Positions 7,467 through 15,659 of a DNA stretch of 64,000 nucleotides are shown piece after piece. Position numbers and translations under genes: made by a program. The notes below the pieces were generated by a model. It ran no database searches, was not told where the DNA came from, and worked only from the letters and a program-made list of their open reading frames with translations. Positions within the stretch are counted from its first letter, which is position 1; the number at the start of each line of letters is the position of its first letter. Where the stretch lies: the NCBI GenBank assembly GCA_963693025.1, contig OY843749.1:1116001-1180000 (forward strand), given 5' to 3'. This DNA comes from JAHRAW01 sp963693025 (GTDB lineage Bacteria > Pseudomonadota > Gammaproteobacteria > Arenicellales > Poriferihabitantaceae).

Positions 7467-9330
7467 TCATGGCGACTGCCGGCTCTTCAAGTTGCGCTCG
7501 GCGAAGCGCTCGGCGACCCACGCGTGGGCATCCGAATCAAACGGCATCCACAGGTTGGGCGCGACTTCCAGGGCGTAGTGCGCGCTGCTCAGGGCTTCCG
7601 CTTCACTGCGCGCCGCCGGCTTCACATCGAAATTCACGCCGCGTTGTTTCAGGTAGCCGGGCGGCGGGTGGCGCTCGTGCGCGAGACGGCGCAACAACGT
7701 ATACCCTGCCGGCGGCTTGGGTGGCGGGTTACGCGCTATGGTGGCGTCGGTCAGGCCGAAGCGGTCGATAATCTCCAGGTCCGGCAAGTAATAACTCTTG
7801 ACTCCCAACGAGCCCACCTTCGCAACCGCATCGTCGGGCAGCGTTCCGCGCGGCATGTTCTCGTAAGGTTTCCACTGCGCTTGCCGGTGGGGCGCGAATG
7901 CCCGGTGTTCCACCCACGGCGTCGGCGCCATCCGCCGGGTTGATTCGCGGCGCAACGCATTGGAGAGGGATGCCAGTTTCGGCAGACCCGGCGCCACCAG
8001 CCACTCGCCGGCATTCTCTTCATTCAACTCGAAGTAGGTATGCGATTGGTAGACAGGTTCCTTCACGCTTTCATACACCAACGCGCCTTGTATCGCGCCG
8101 GCGTAAATCAGCACCGGGGCGAAGAGCGCCAACGTCCACACGACCGGCGACTTGGTATACGAAATCACCCCCCCCCCCCCCCCCCCCACTTACCCAGGCG
8201 GCAAGGCGCGCGCCAGCATGCGCGAGCCCGACCGCCGCCGCCACCGCCAGCAGCGGCCAGTAGAAGTCCAGCGGGCGGTATTCAAAATGGTCGCCGCCGA
8301 CTCGCGCCACATACGCGCCATGCACGACAATCACCAGCAGGATGACCAGATGCGTTCCGTCTTTGTGTTGCCGCCAGCGCGCGATGCCGGCGAGCGCCGC
8401 CAGCGGCAATAGCAGGTAAGCCCCGGTTTCAACGCCGGCTTGCGTGAGGTAGTGGAAACCGGAGTCATACCACGGCGCCACATACTTGGCGTAGTAGGTA
8501 TTCGGCAGCCATTCGCCGTAGTATGAGTAGCGCCACAAGTAATGCGCGGCGACCACCAGCGCAAACGGCGCGCCCATGAGGGTCAGCGCCTTCCAATCGC
8601 GCCACGGTCGCCACGGCCATCCGGCGCGTAACATCCGGCACAGCGCGAACCCGGCGAGGAAACAGCCGCCGATGAGCAGCCCTTCGGGGCGCGTCAACTC
8701 CGCCGCCGCGAAACATAGCGACGCCGCCAGCAGACCCCAGCGGCGCGAGCCGTGCACGCTCAAGGCGACCAGCCCAGCCAACACAAAAAAGGTGAACTGA
8801 CGCGTCTCCAAGCCACCGGCTGAAGTCCAGACGGCGAAGGTGGCGCTACTGCATAGCAACCCGAGCGCCATCCACCCGACCAACCCCCGGTGCGGCAAAG
8901 ACGGCGTCCGATAAACCCACCACAACGCCACCGCCAGCGTGCCGACGGTGTAAGCGACCGACAGGAACGGGGCGGTGTACTCCGGCGGAATGCCGGTCAG
9001 CGCCCAGAGCGCGGCGAGTTCAAGCAGCCATAAAAAGTTGGTGTAACCCTCGACATATTCGCCGGGGTTGAACACCAAGCCGTGACCCTCGACTAGATTG
9101 CGGACGTAGCGAAAGCCGATGAAAGCGTCGTCGCAGAGGAACCAAGTGACGGTGGTGAGCCAGCTGAGCAACAGTAGCCACGGAAGATAGGCTGGAATGA
9201 GTAACCACGGCGTGCGCCGGGTGATGGCGGGGCTTGGCGGAAGTTTGCTTGCGTCTTCGGGGGAAGATGTGGCGCGGCGTTGTTGGGCGCGTTGTTGGCG
9301 ACGTTGGGTGCGCCGTTTGCGGGGTTTCAC
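7467..9330 (-). CDS. GT-C family membrane glycosyltransferase, out of frame at a G20 tract (phase-variable, OFF)
   Basis: From ATG 9330 a basic leader is followed by about ten hydrophobic segments, with the first-loop motif FLCDDAFIGFRYVRNL then FNPGEYVEGYTNFLW, as in polyprenyl-phosphate-dependent arabinofuranosyl/mannosyl transferases (AftB-like). The frame enters a run of 20 G (coding strand, 8168-8187) after AWVSG and becomes nonsense. The family sequence resumes one frame over as VISYTKSPVVWTLALFAPVL and continues to 7467. A tract of 19 or 22 G would restore about 620 residues. The intact equivalent in the paralogue at 61-62.9 kb has G8 at the same place. It probably transfers a lipid-linked sugar at the periplasmic face to a surface glycan; the acceptor is unknown. 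Confidence 0.85.
8168..8187. repeat. homopolymer of 20 C (G20 on the coding strand)
   Basis: An uninterrupted run of 20 C lies inside the GT-C reading frame. Runs this long change length by slipped-strand mispairing at high frequency, so this is a typical contingency-locus switch. As assembled the count is one base away from the in-frame value. Consensus errors in such tracts are common, so the exact count needs raw reads. Confidence 0.95.
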
Positions 9331-9369
9331 TGCGATGCTTCTCGGCTGGGGGTGGTTGGTTGGGTTAAT

Positions 9370-9396
9370 GGTCAGTATATCATTGTTGTACTGACC
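9370..9396 (-). promoter_or_regulatory. inverted repeat and promoter-like sequence upstream of the GT-C gene
   Basis: GGTCAGTA and TACTGACC pair across 11 bases. On the minus strand it contains TATACT, a good -10 hexamer, about 40 bases before ATG 9330. The core GTATATCATTGTTGTAC is kept at 62925-62946 upstream of the second paralogue although the outer arms there have diverged, which supports a promoter or operator role. Confidence 0.45.
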
Positions 9397-9432
9397 CCGT
9401 CATTCACTACCACCTCGTCATTCCGCCTACTT

Positions 9433-9630
9433 CGTCATTCTCGAGCGTTAGTGTCCGTTGCCGCCGCGCTTTTTCTTTTAAGCGGCGGCTTACGGACACT
9501 TGCGTCCTCGGGAATCTTCCTAAGACTGGCACGGGCTTTGTTGGAATTCACGGTAGCCTTAGGGAGATTCCCGAAGACGAAGAAAATATGGTCGCCTGTC
9601 GGCTCCCTATTTTCTACCGTTCGAATGACG
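9433..9630. repeat. dispersed palindromic repeat, A-spacer-B
   Basis: A complete element, with CGTCATTCTCGAGCG at the left end and TCGAATGACG at the right end, containing the GCCGCCGCGC hairpin and both GGGAATC edges. A short CGTCATTC fragment precedes it at 9398-9421. Confidence 0.9.
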
Positions 9631-9634
9631 AGGA

Positions 9635-9848
9635 GTAGGGAATTCCCCGCCACCGTCAGACACTTCACCCGAAAAATGGAACCCTCACCATCCTGTTCGG
9701 CACCCTAGCCGTGGCCGGCGGGTTGGGGATGTCGGTGGTTATGGATACACCGACGGGGCCGTCGATTGTGGTGGTGGGGGCGGGGGTTTTGGGGGTGGTT
9801 GCGGTGTTGACCGCTTTCAGCAACCCGAACAACAGCAAGAAAGAATAG
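9635..9848 (+). pseudogene. degenerate 3' fragment of a second znuB
   Basis: The last about 55 codons read TLTILFGTLAVAGGLGMSV, then MDTPTGPSIVVVGAG and VLGVVAVLTAF before a stop at 9846-9848. This parallels the C-terminus of ZnuB at 4590-4769 (GTAAVAGGLGMSAVIDTPTG). Upstream, 9637-9680 resembles the preceding ZnuB segment (ATARHF vs ATVRHF) but in another frame, so a frameshift is present, and nothing older than that survives because the repeat at 9433-9630 abuts it. It differs enough from the intact copy to be an old duplicate or a second transporter remnant. Confidence 0.82.
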
Positions 9849-9914
9849 TCATTTCAACCCTCGCAATACTTGCACTGTCAATCAGACTTATGACCACCGC
9901 CGAACCCCTCATTA

Positions 9915-10481
9915 CTAGTCATCACTACAAGCGTGCCAGCAACGATTCTGACAATCATGCCAACAGGAACCACCACCATCACCGTCTCGAATTAACGACT
10001 CCCCAAAGGTTTTCTCATACAGCAATTTGGTTTCCTCAAATGATTTTTCCAGTTGCTTTTCATCCTCCTTCCCGCGCAATCCAAAATAAGGGAAGTGATG
10101 AAAGTAGCCACCAAACAGTTTGTCGCTGTCGTGACAATAAGCCCGCGTGTCGAGAATGTGGTAATGCCACATTGTATCTATAACTTTATTTGGAACGATT
10201 GCATAGTGCGGATGTGGAAATTTACGGCACAACATTAAATAACGCTTGTACTCAAGCTCTGCACTTTCACACTGCACATCGTTCCAACCAATGCTTTCTT
10301 TTGGTTCACCAAGTTTCATTTTGACCATTTCCAAATCAATTTCATCGATATCTCTGTCGATCCCCTTTTGAATCAGATATGCCACACGCTCCACGCTGAT
10401 CGGAGGTAATGTTTCCAGCGTATAATTTGGAAATGAACCCTTCTTAAATGAGGTGGATTCAACAACGTTAATATTTCGCAT
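9915..10481 (-). CDS. DUF1399/GRDP-like protein with Cys-Trp-His tail
   Basis: This 188-residue protein contains KVIDTMWHYHILDTRAYCHD followed by LFGGYFHHFPYFGLRGKED, matching the WHxHIL...HHFPYFG signature of glycine-rich-domain-protein (DUF1399) homologues, whose function is not established. The last residues contain SCWHDCQNRCWHACSDD, two copies of CWHxC that could bind metal or be modified. There is no signal peptide. Translation starts at ATG 10481 behind AGGAGAAACTC, inside the last 14 bases of the upstream oxygenase gene, so the two are coupled. Base composition is clearly more AT-rich than the chromosome around it, suggesting transfer. Confidence 0.72.
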   Translation of the reverse strand: MRNINVVESTSFKKGSFPNYTLETLPPISVERVAYLIQKGIDRDIDEIDLEMVKMKLGEPKESIGWNDVQCESAELEYKRYLMLCRKFPHPHYAIVPNKVIDTMWHYHILDTRAYCHDSDKLFGGYFHHFPYFGLRGKEDEKQLEKSFEETKLLYEKTFGESLIRDGDGGGSCWHDCQNRCWHACSDD

Positions 10482-11118
10482 GAGTTTCTCCTGTGATAGT
10501 GAATGAGGAATGAATCCAAAGCCTTCTTAATCTGCGGCTTGGGTCTTTTATAGCGCGTCTTCCGTGCAAAACGAAAGAATTATTGATGATTAAAACATCA
10601 TTGTGACGCAATTTCAGCTCATGGTACGGAATGCCGGCAACAGCTCGACGAAATGCACTAAAAGCATGGCGCTGATGTTCAGGCATATTTTTGTCGGCCA
10701 ACCAAAATGAATAATAAAATTTCGGCTTTCCGTTTATATTGGAAATCAGTGGAAATTGTAATGGGTCATTTTTGAATACGCGATGCTCTTTCAGCATAAC
10801 CGTTTCAAGAATTTTTTGTTGATCCGAATCGAGAAGCGAAAATGCCTTTCTGGCATCTGCCAATATGCTTTCCCCTCCTTCCTTAGCCGGTTTCATACAA
10901 AGCCAAGCAATATAATCGGCTTTCGAATGGTCTGTGTGAAAATCCAAAGATTTACACGAGGTAAGAAGCGACCGACTCTCTGGCTTAACAACAACATCAG
11001 TTTGATCAATTACCTCGCCTAAAGAAGCAGCTAGTGCAAAGAATTTTCTTGCGCCGGCGGATGGCATAAGAAACCAACCATGCTCGTGTAGTTTGGCACG
11101 AATATCTTTCATCATCAT
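10468..11118 (-). CDS. TauD/TfdA-like Fe(II)/2-oxoglutarate dioxygenase
   Basis: This 216-residue protein has the jelly-roll oxygenase pattern: LDFHTDHSKADYIAWLC supplies the HxD iron ligands near residue 60, and VLHGRRAIKDPSRRLRRLW supplies the distal His plus the 2-oxoglutarate-binding Arg near the C-terminus. GGESILADARKAF between them is typical of TauD/clavaminate-synthase relatives. It is shorter than TauD itself (about 280). The substrate is not evident; its tight overlap with the downstream Cys-tail protein makes that protein, or a shared small substrate, a candidate. It lies 66 bases downstream of the ATPase-DUF3883 gene on the same strand, and is AT-rich like both neighbours. Confidence 0.8.
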   Translation of the reverse strand: MMMKDIRAKLHEHGWFLMPSAGARKFFALAASLGEVIDQTDVVVKPESRSLLTSCKSLDFHTDHSKADYIAWLCMKPAKEGGESILADARKAFSLLDSDQQKILETVMLKEHRVFKNDPLQFPLISNINGKPKFYYSFWLADKNMPEHQRHAFSAFRRAVAGIPYHELKLRHNDVLIINNSFVLHGRRAIKDPSRRLRRLWIHSSFTITGETHAKY

Positions 11119-11184
11119 TTAAGGTGCAAGATACTTCAAGCGGTTAAATTTCGATGGGTTTCAGCAACTATCAGGCTATCTACG

Positions 11185-14100
11185 CTACTCATTGGTATCG
11201 TAGACTTGGCTTGCAAGATTGATTTTATAGCCGATCGACTCTTTTTCAAGCGTGGCGAGGTTGGTGATTGGATCTAACATCTTTGCGCACTCAGCATTGA
11301 TATCGTAAATAACGCAAAGCCAATAACGATCTTCGGCGCATATCGCCTTGTCGAATTGTGTTTTTGTTATGGTCACTCGGCGTGGCGGAGTGGCCGAAAC
11401 AAATGACTTACATTCGTAGTAATGCCCTTCTCCATCCTTCATAACAAGGATGTCGTAACCGGGATGATTCGGATGTTTATCATTCATGTTGGTTACATTC
11501 TCATCTCCATACTCGTCTTTTAACCATTTCAGCAAGGCTTGTTCGCCACGTTCACCATCGGTGTTTCTTGCTTCGCGCTCACCGTAGTCAACATCATTCC
11601 TTTCACCACGTCCGCCCGATGCACTTCTTTCTGGGCCCCAGGGATAATTTGATACTATCTCTATTTCAGGTACTTGAAGTCGGTGTTCGCTAGGTCGGCT
11701 ATTTCCGCCTGCATTGTTCCCGGAATGGGCGGTTGTGCTTGTCGCGACTCGGGAAGCGGTCCCGGCTGATAGCTGTGATGTGCTGGTTGGCTCGTCGGAT
11801 CCGCTTTCCGGTACCACCCTTCCGTCATTTTCCACATCATCTGTGTAGCCGGTATCCAATGGCGCGGCCTCTGCCACTTCTTGAACCGCTTCCTCGGTCA
11901 AGTGATAGTCGTCCCGCAAACGCCTCATAAAGGCGCTCCATGATTCTTCCTTAAGCAGGAGTTCAAAATCCGGCTTGTATTGATTGCTGTTCATAACTTC
12001 TCCGAATGCCGCGGCTAGCCCTTGCCACATATCAGCACCAGCATTAATAGCCACTTTGCATTCTCCCTGTTTCCAAAATTTAATTTCAGGAATTTCAATC
12101 GTTGCATGCGCTGTTGCCTCCAATGCAATGTTTTCATAAGCAACCATCTCCAAATTCTTTGCTTCTTCCAATAACTTTTGATTGATTGCTTTAGCCATAC
12201 CAAAGCGACGTTCCTCATATACCTCACGTAGGCGTTTGGTAGTTTCCGGATCTGGATTTCCATAAATTGGTCGCATTTCTAGAAACTTAGATAATTCTTT
12301 CAAGCCAAAAATTTGTCCCCCTTTTAGAAAACGAAAAAACACGTGCAGTTCTTCTTTTTTCAAGATTTCTTTGCGAATTTTAATCTCGCCAAAATACGGC
12401 TTATTCGCCCAGCAAACTTTATCAGCTTCCTCAAAATAGATTATCTCTCCCTTGTGAGTATGACGAAGACAAGGGACCATCACATCGCCACCGAGAGAAG
12501 GAGGGGAATCAATTTTCGTATAGGCGGAAAATATTTCTGTTGCGGCGCGAGAAATTTTGCCCTTACCTTTACCCCATTTGAAGCCACCCTTGCTTTTGGT
12601 AGCAAATTTTCCCAGTTGATTCATGTAATCAACAAGTTGTTCCGCCTCGTTGGAAACGCTGTCTTTCGCACCCAGTTTCCTAAGCGTTGTATCAATCTCA
12701 CTCCACGCCGAGTTATCCAAATTGTGCTTCCTCACCTCTGGCAACAACCCGCCCAAGCTAGAGCCAGGGAAATAAACGTCCTTTGGTTTGAACAGGCGCT
12801 TATCAGGGTAGAGTAGCGATCTCATGCACAGTATCCATTCGTTTTCTTTTAACTGTTGTAGCGCATAACTTTCACAGTGTTTATTGGTATAGCGGAGATA
12901 ATACCCCTTTTTTGTGAGAGCAATTTCATACATCACCGGAACTATGTTGAACAATGGTGCATAATCCGCTGGCTTTCCTCGAAATGCGCCCGAAAACATT
13001 TCGTCAAAATGTTCGAAACGAAACTCATCGTACCATTCAGTGTAAGGGGAATCATTGTGGTGGGCAGGGTGTCGCTGACTCCCCCATTCCATTTTCAATA
13101 TCCATGAACAACCAAGCCACGACAACAATTTTTTCCATTGCTCTTTATCAGCATCGATAATACCAACCCCCCAATCGTCAGCCGGCGACAGTACATAGCG
13201 ATCGTCAATGTTCGCAAAATATTTATCAAAAATTCTCGGCCCGCCCCACGCTACACCACCATAACATTGCAAAGCAGGCGCCCATTTGCGCGCGCTTTTG
13301 CCGACCGGCAAGCGGAAGATTTTAGCGCGCTCTTCTTTGCTATCACCTGAGCCAATAATGAGCGGTTCATCTTTGCCATCCTTCGTGCCCCATTTAAAAG
13401 CCATACCGAGAACATCCCAGCCGCTTTGTTGCCACTCATCATCAGTTAGTTTTTTGCAATACGGCAAGAGAATATGATTGAAGTAATCCTGCGTTCTTTC
13501 CGGTGGTCGCAGCGAGTCTGGAAGCGCGTTTTCCCAATTTGGCTCTTCTTTCTTGCGCCGCATAATTTCTTTTTGAATGATCTCCCCAAAACCTTTGTTA
13601 ACAATCTCTACGGAGAGCCAAGATGGTAAATCTTGTGGCTTTCTACCAACCAGTGGAACATCACCATCAATGGCACGTGCTTTTACTTGCCCGCTCCCGA
13701 CCAACCAAAACGGGGCTTTGCGAAGCGCCACCGCACATTCCGCTACATCCCCATCCCCTACTTCCGCCATCAACGATTGTGCAACACTCCATGCGGCCAA
13801 GCACTCATCGCCGTTCCCGTTTCGGCAAAAATAGAGAAGTCGTGCATGTTCCAAGTCGGGCGCATCGTTCGCACCTAAAACTCTAAGAATACCGGCACTT
13901 TCTTCATCGTTATTAATATCCAGCCGACACAAGCCTTCATTTTTCACTTTACCGGGATCGACCGCATTTCCAAGCCCATATTTCCACAACCGAACATCGC
14001 CGGGTTTTGCCAAGTCGCCGCCGATAAGCGGAATAAACGCCGTTTCCCGAACCGTTTCAGCAATGGTATTTCCCAACTGTGTCGACATTCCACCATTCGC

Positions 14101-15198
14101 CGCTTCTTCCGTCCGTCCAAAAGCGCGCAGTGCCACACCTGCTGGTATCTCGGTAAGTATTTCCTTTGTTATGCCTCCCAACATTTCGCAAATTTCCTCT
14201 CTGTAGGGTTGCTCGATTTCATCCAACAAATGCTTGCGATCGTCCGTTACTTCGCAAGATGCGTGAATCAGGGCACGCGCACCGGGAATAGATTCTGCGG
14301 TGGGAAAAAACACATGAAGCGGCGAAACTTCCTCGTGACATCTAATTTCATTATTAACAACGGGCAAGCACACGCTGACACTGATCCGCTTTTCACCGCC
14401 CACTCTTTTAGTTTTGCACCAAACGCGCCAGTGTGTGCTGTCACCATTCTTGATTAATTGGATATCCGAATCATTTTCTAATCTGCGAACGATGATGCTC
14501 TTGGTATCAGAATTTGTCCGTATTTCAACATATTCGAGAGCTTGGCAAAACAACAAAGAATGCTCGCAAAATTCGGACAACTCACCCTCAACCAATTCTT
14601 TTTTATCCTCACGCAACGGCAAGCGCAGAACGGTCGCATAACCTTCGCCGAGCCATTTTTTAATGTCAGCATCTGGTTTTTTATCATGCGGAAGCCTACA
14701 AACAGGAATCATTTCCTCCTTCCACCCCTTAATTTCTTCTTTCAATATTTTCCGACTTTGTTGGAGCGAAAAATGAAAATTAAATTCACCGGAATAAATC
14801 TCCGGCTCATTTGCGATTTCCAAGACCGACTTAAAGCCTATGCCTTTGATGCCGATAAGATTCGCATTCTCTTCTCCCGTGTTCGCAGCATCATCTGCGT
14901 TTTGTAGTAGTTCCCATACAAAACGCCCGGCGTAACTCTTGATAATTCCCTTCTCACGATTCACGTCCCCGATGAGTATATTGATATCGCCTTGATATGT
15001 TTCTATGCGCTTATTCAGAATACTAGAAACAAAACTCTCGTCTTCTTTTTTATATACGCTGTCGTCCGGCGTATAACCACTGCTCTTGGCGCTCAAATCC
15101 ATACTACAAATTGAAACGACCCCTTTGCGATTGAATTCCGTACCTTTGTTGGCAACGATTAGCGCATCACCCTCAAGAGAAAAAAGAACAGAACTCAT
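11185..15198 (-). CDS. giant sacsin-like ATPase with C-terminal DUF3883 nuclease-like domain
   Basis: This 1337-residue protein combines a GHKL (Bergerat-fold) ATPase region with a DUF3883/PD-(D/E)xK-like end. The N-box VWELLQNADDA (about 94-104) and the glycine box GIKGIGFKSVLEI (about 116-128) are clear. The motif normally between them appears instead at the N-terminus (ALIVANKGTEF, about 12-22). The C-terminal domain has GERGEQALLKWLK, GYDILVMKDG and YYECKS, the E/D/ExK pattern of the fold. Such ATPase-DUF3883 proteins are often found in anti-phage and restriction loci; that role here is inferred. ATG 15198 overlaps the dut stop as ATGA, so it may be read from the coaBC-dut transcript. The gene is AT-rich and probably acquired. 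Confidence 0.78.
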   Translation of the reverse strand: MSSVLFSLEGDALIVANKGTEFNRKGVVSICSMDLSAKSSGYTPDDSVYKKEDESFVSSILNKRIETYQGDINILIGDVNREKGIIKSYAGRFVWELLQNADDAANTGEENANLIGIKGIGFKSVLEIANEPEIYSGEFNFHFSLQQSRKILKEEIKGWKEEMIPVCRLPHDKKPDADIKKWLGEGYATVLRLPLREDKKELVEGELSEFCEHSLLFCQALEYVEIRTNSDTKSIIVRRLENDSDIQLIKNGDSTHWRVWCKTKRVGGEKRISVSVCLPVVNNEIRCHEEVSPLHVFFPTAESIPGARALIHASCEVTDDRKHLLDEIEQPYREEICEMLGGITKEILTEIPAGVALRAFGRTEEAANGGMSTQLGNTIAETVRETAFIPLIGGDLAKPGDVRLWKYGLGNAVDPGKVKNEGLCRLDINNDEESAGILRVLGANDAPDLEHARLLYFCRNGNGDECLAAWSVAQSLMAEVGDGDVAECAVALRKAPFWLVGSGQVKARAIDGDVPLVGRKPQDLPSWLSVEIVNKGFGEIIQKEIMRRKKEEPNWENALPDSLRPPERTQDYFNHILLPYCKKLTDDEWQQSGWDVLGMAFKWGTKDGKDEPLIIGSGDSKEERAKIFRLPVGKSARKWAPALQCYGGVAWGGPRIFDKYFANIDDRYVLSPADDWGVGIIDADKEQWKKLLSWLGCSWILKMEWGSQRHPAHHNDSPYTEWYDEFRFEHFDEMFSGAFRGKPADYAPLFNIVPVMYEIALTKKGYYLRYTNKHCESYALQQLKENEWILCMRSLLYPDKRLFKPKDVYFPGSSLGGLLPEVRKHNLDNSAWSEIDTTLRKLGAKDSVSNEAEQLVDYMNQLGKFATKSKGGFKWGKGKGKISRAATEIFSAYTKIDSPPSLGGDVMVPCLRHTHKGEIIYFEEADKVCWANKPYFGEIKIRKEILKKEELHVFFRFLKGGQIFGLKELSKFLEMRPIYGNPDPETTKRLREVYEERRFGMAKAINQKLLEEAKNLEMVAYENIALEATAHATIEIPEIKFWKQGECKVAINAGADMWQGLAAAFGEVMNSNQYKPDFELLLKEESWSAFMRRLRDDYHLTEEAVQEVAEAAPLDTGYTDDVENDGRVVPESGSDEPTSTSQLSAGTASRVATSTTAHSGNNAGGNSRPSEHRLQVPEIEIVSNYPWGPERSASGGRGERNDVDYGEREARNTDGERGEQALLKWLKDEYGDENVTNMNDKHPNHPGYDILVMKDGEGHYYECKSFVSATPPRRVTITKTQFDKAICAEDRYWLCVIYDINAECAKMLDPITNLATLEKESIGYKINLASQVYDTNE

Positions 15199-15659
15199 TC
15201 GCCGAGAACCCGATTTATGCCCGTCGACCCAAACCCCCCACCTCCCCTTTCGCTCCCAACAAACTCTTCAACCACCTCAAACTCAACTTGCGCCACCGGC
15301 ACGACCACCATTTGTGCGATACGTGCGCCGGGGGTGATGACGAAATCTTCCGTGCTTCGGTTCCAGCAGGAGATGTAGATTTGTCCTTGGTAGTCGGAGT
15401 CGATTAGGCCGGTTAGGTTGCCGAGGACTATGCCGTGTTTGTGGCCGAGGCCGGAGCGGGGGAGGATTAGGGCGGCGTGGGTGGGGGTGGCTATGTGGAT
15501 GGCTATGCCGGTGGGGATGAGTTCTACTTTGCCGGCGGTTAGGGTGAGTGGTGTGTCGATGCAGGCGTGCAAGTCCAAGCCGGCGGAGCCTTGGGTGCCG
15601 TAGTTTGGGAGTCCGAATTCTGCAATGCGGGGGTCGAGGATTTTGAGGTTGATTTTCAT
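15195..15659 (-). CDS. dut: dUTP diphosphatase
   Basis: This trimeric enzyme of 154 residues hydrolyses dUTP to dUMP and pyrophosphate, keeping uracil out of DNA and feeding thymidylate synthesis. All five dUTPase motifs are present: GSAGLDLHAC, LPRSGLGHKHGIVLGN, GLIDSDYQGQI, PGARIAQMVVVPV, and the Gly-rich ERGGGGFGSTG at the end. It follows coaBC with a one-base TAATG overlap. Its stop codon overlaps the start of the ATPase-DUF3883 gene. In E. coli dut is followed by slmA; here the accessory block takes that place. Confidence 0.95.
   Translation of the reverse strand: MKINLKILDPRIAEFGLPNYGTQGSAGLDLHACIDTPLTLTAGKVELIPTGIAIHIATPTHAALILPRSGLGHKHGIVLGNLTGLIDSDYQGQIYISCWNRSTEDFVITPGARIAQMVVVPVAQVEFEVVEEFVGSERGGGGFGSTGINRVLGE

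Noticed and set aside
9849..15198. Prophage or integrative element for the AT-rich block
   Set aside because: No integrase, attachment-site duplication or structural phage gene was found; the edges are a dut overlap and a pseudogene.
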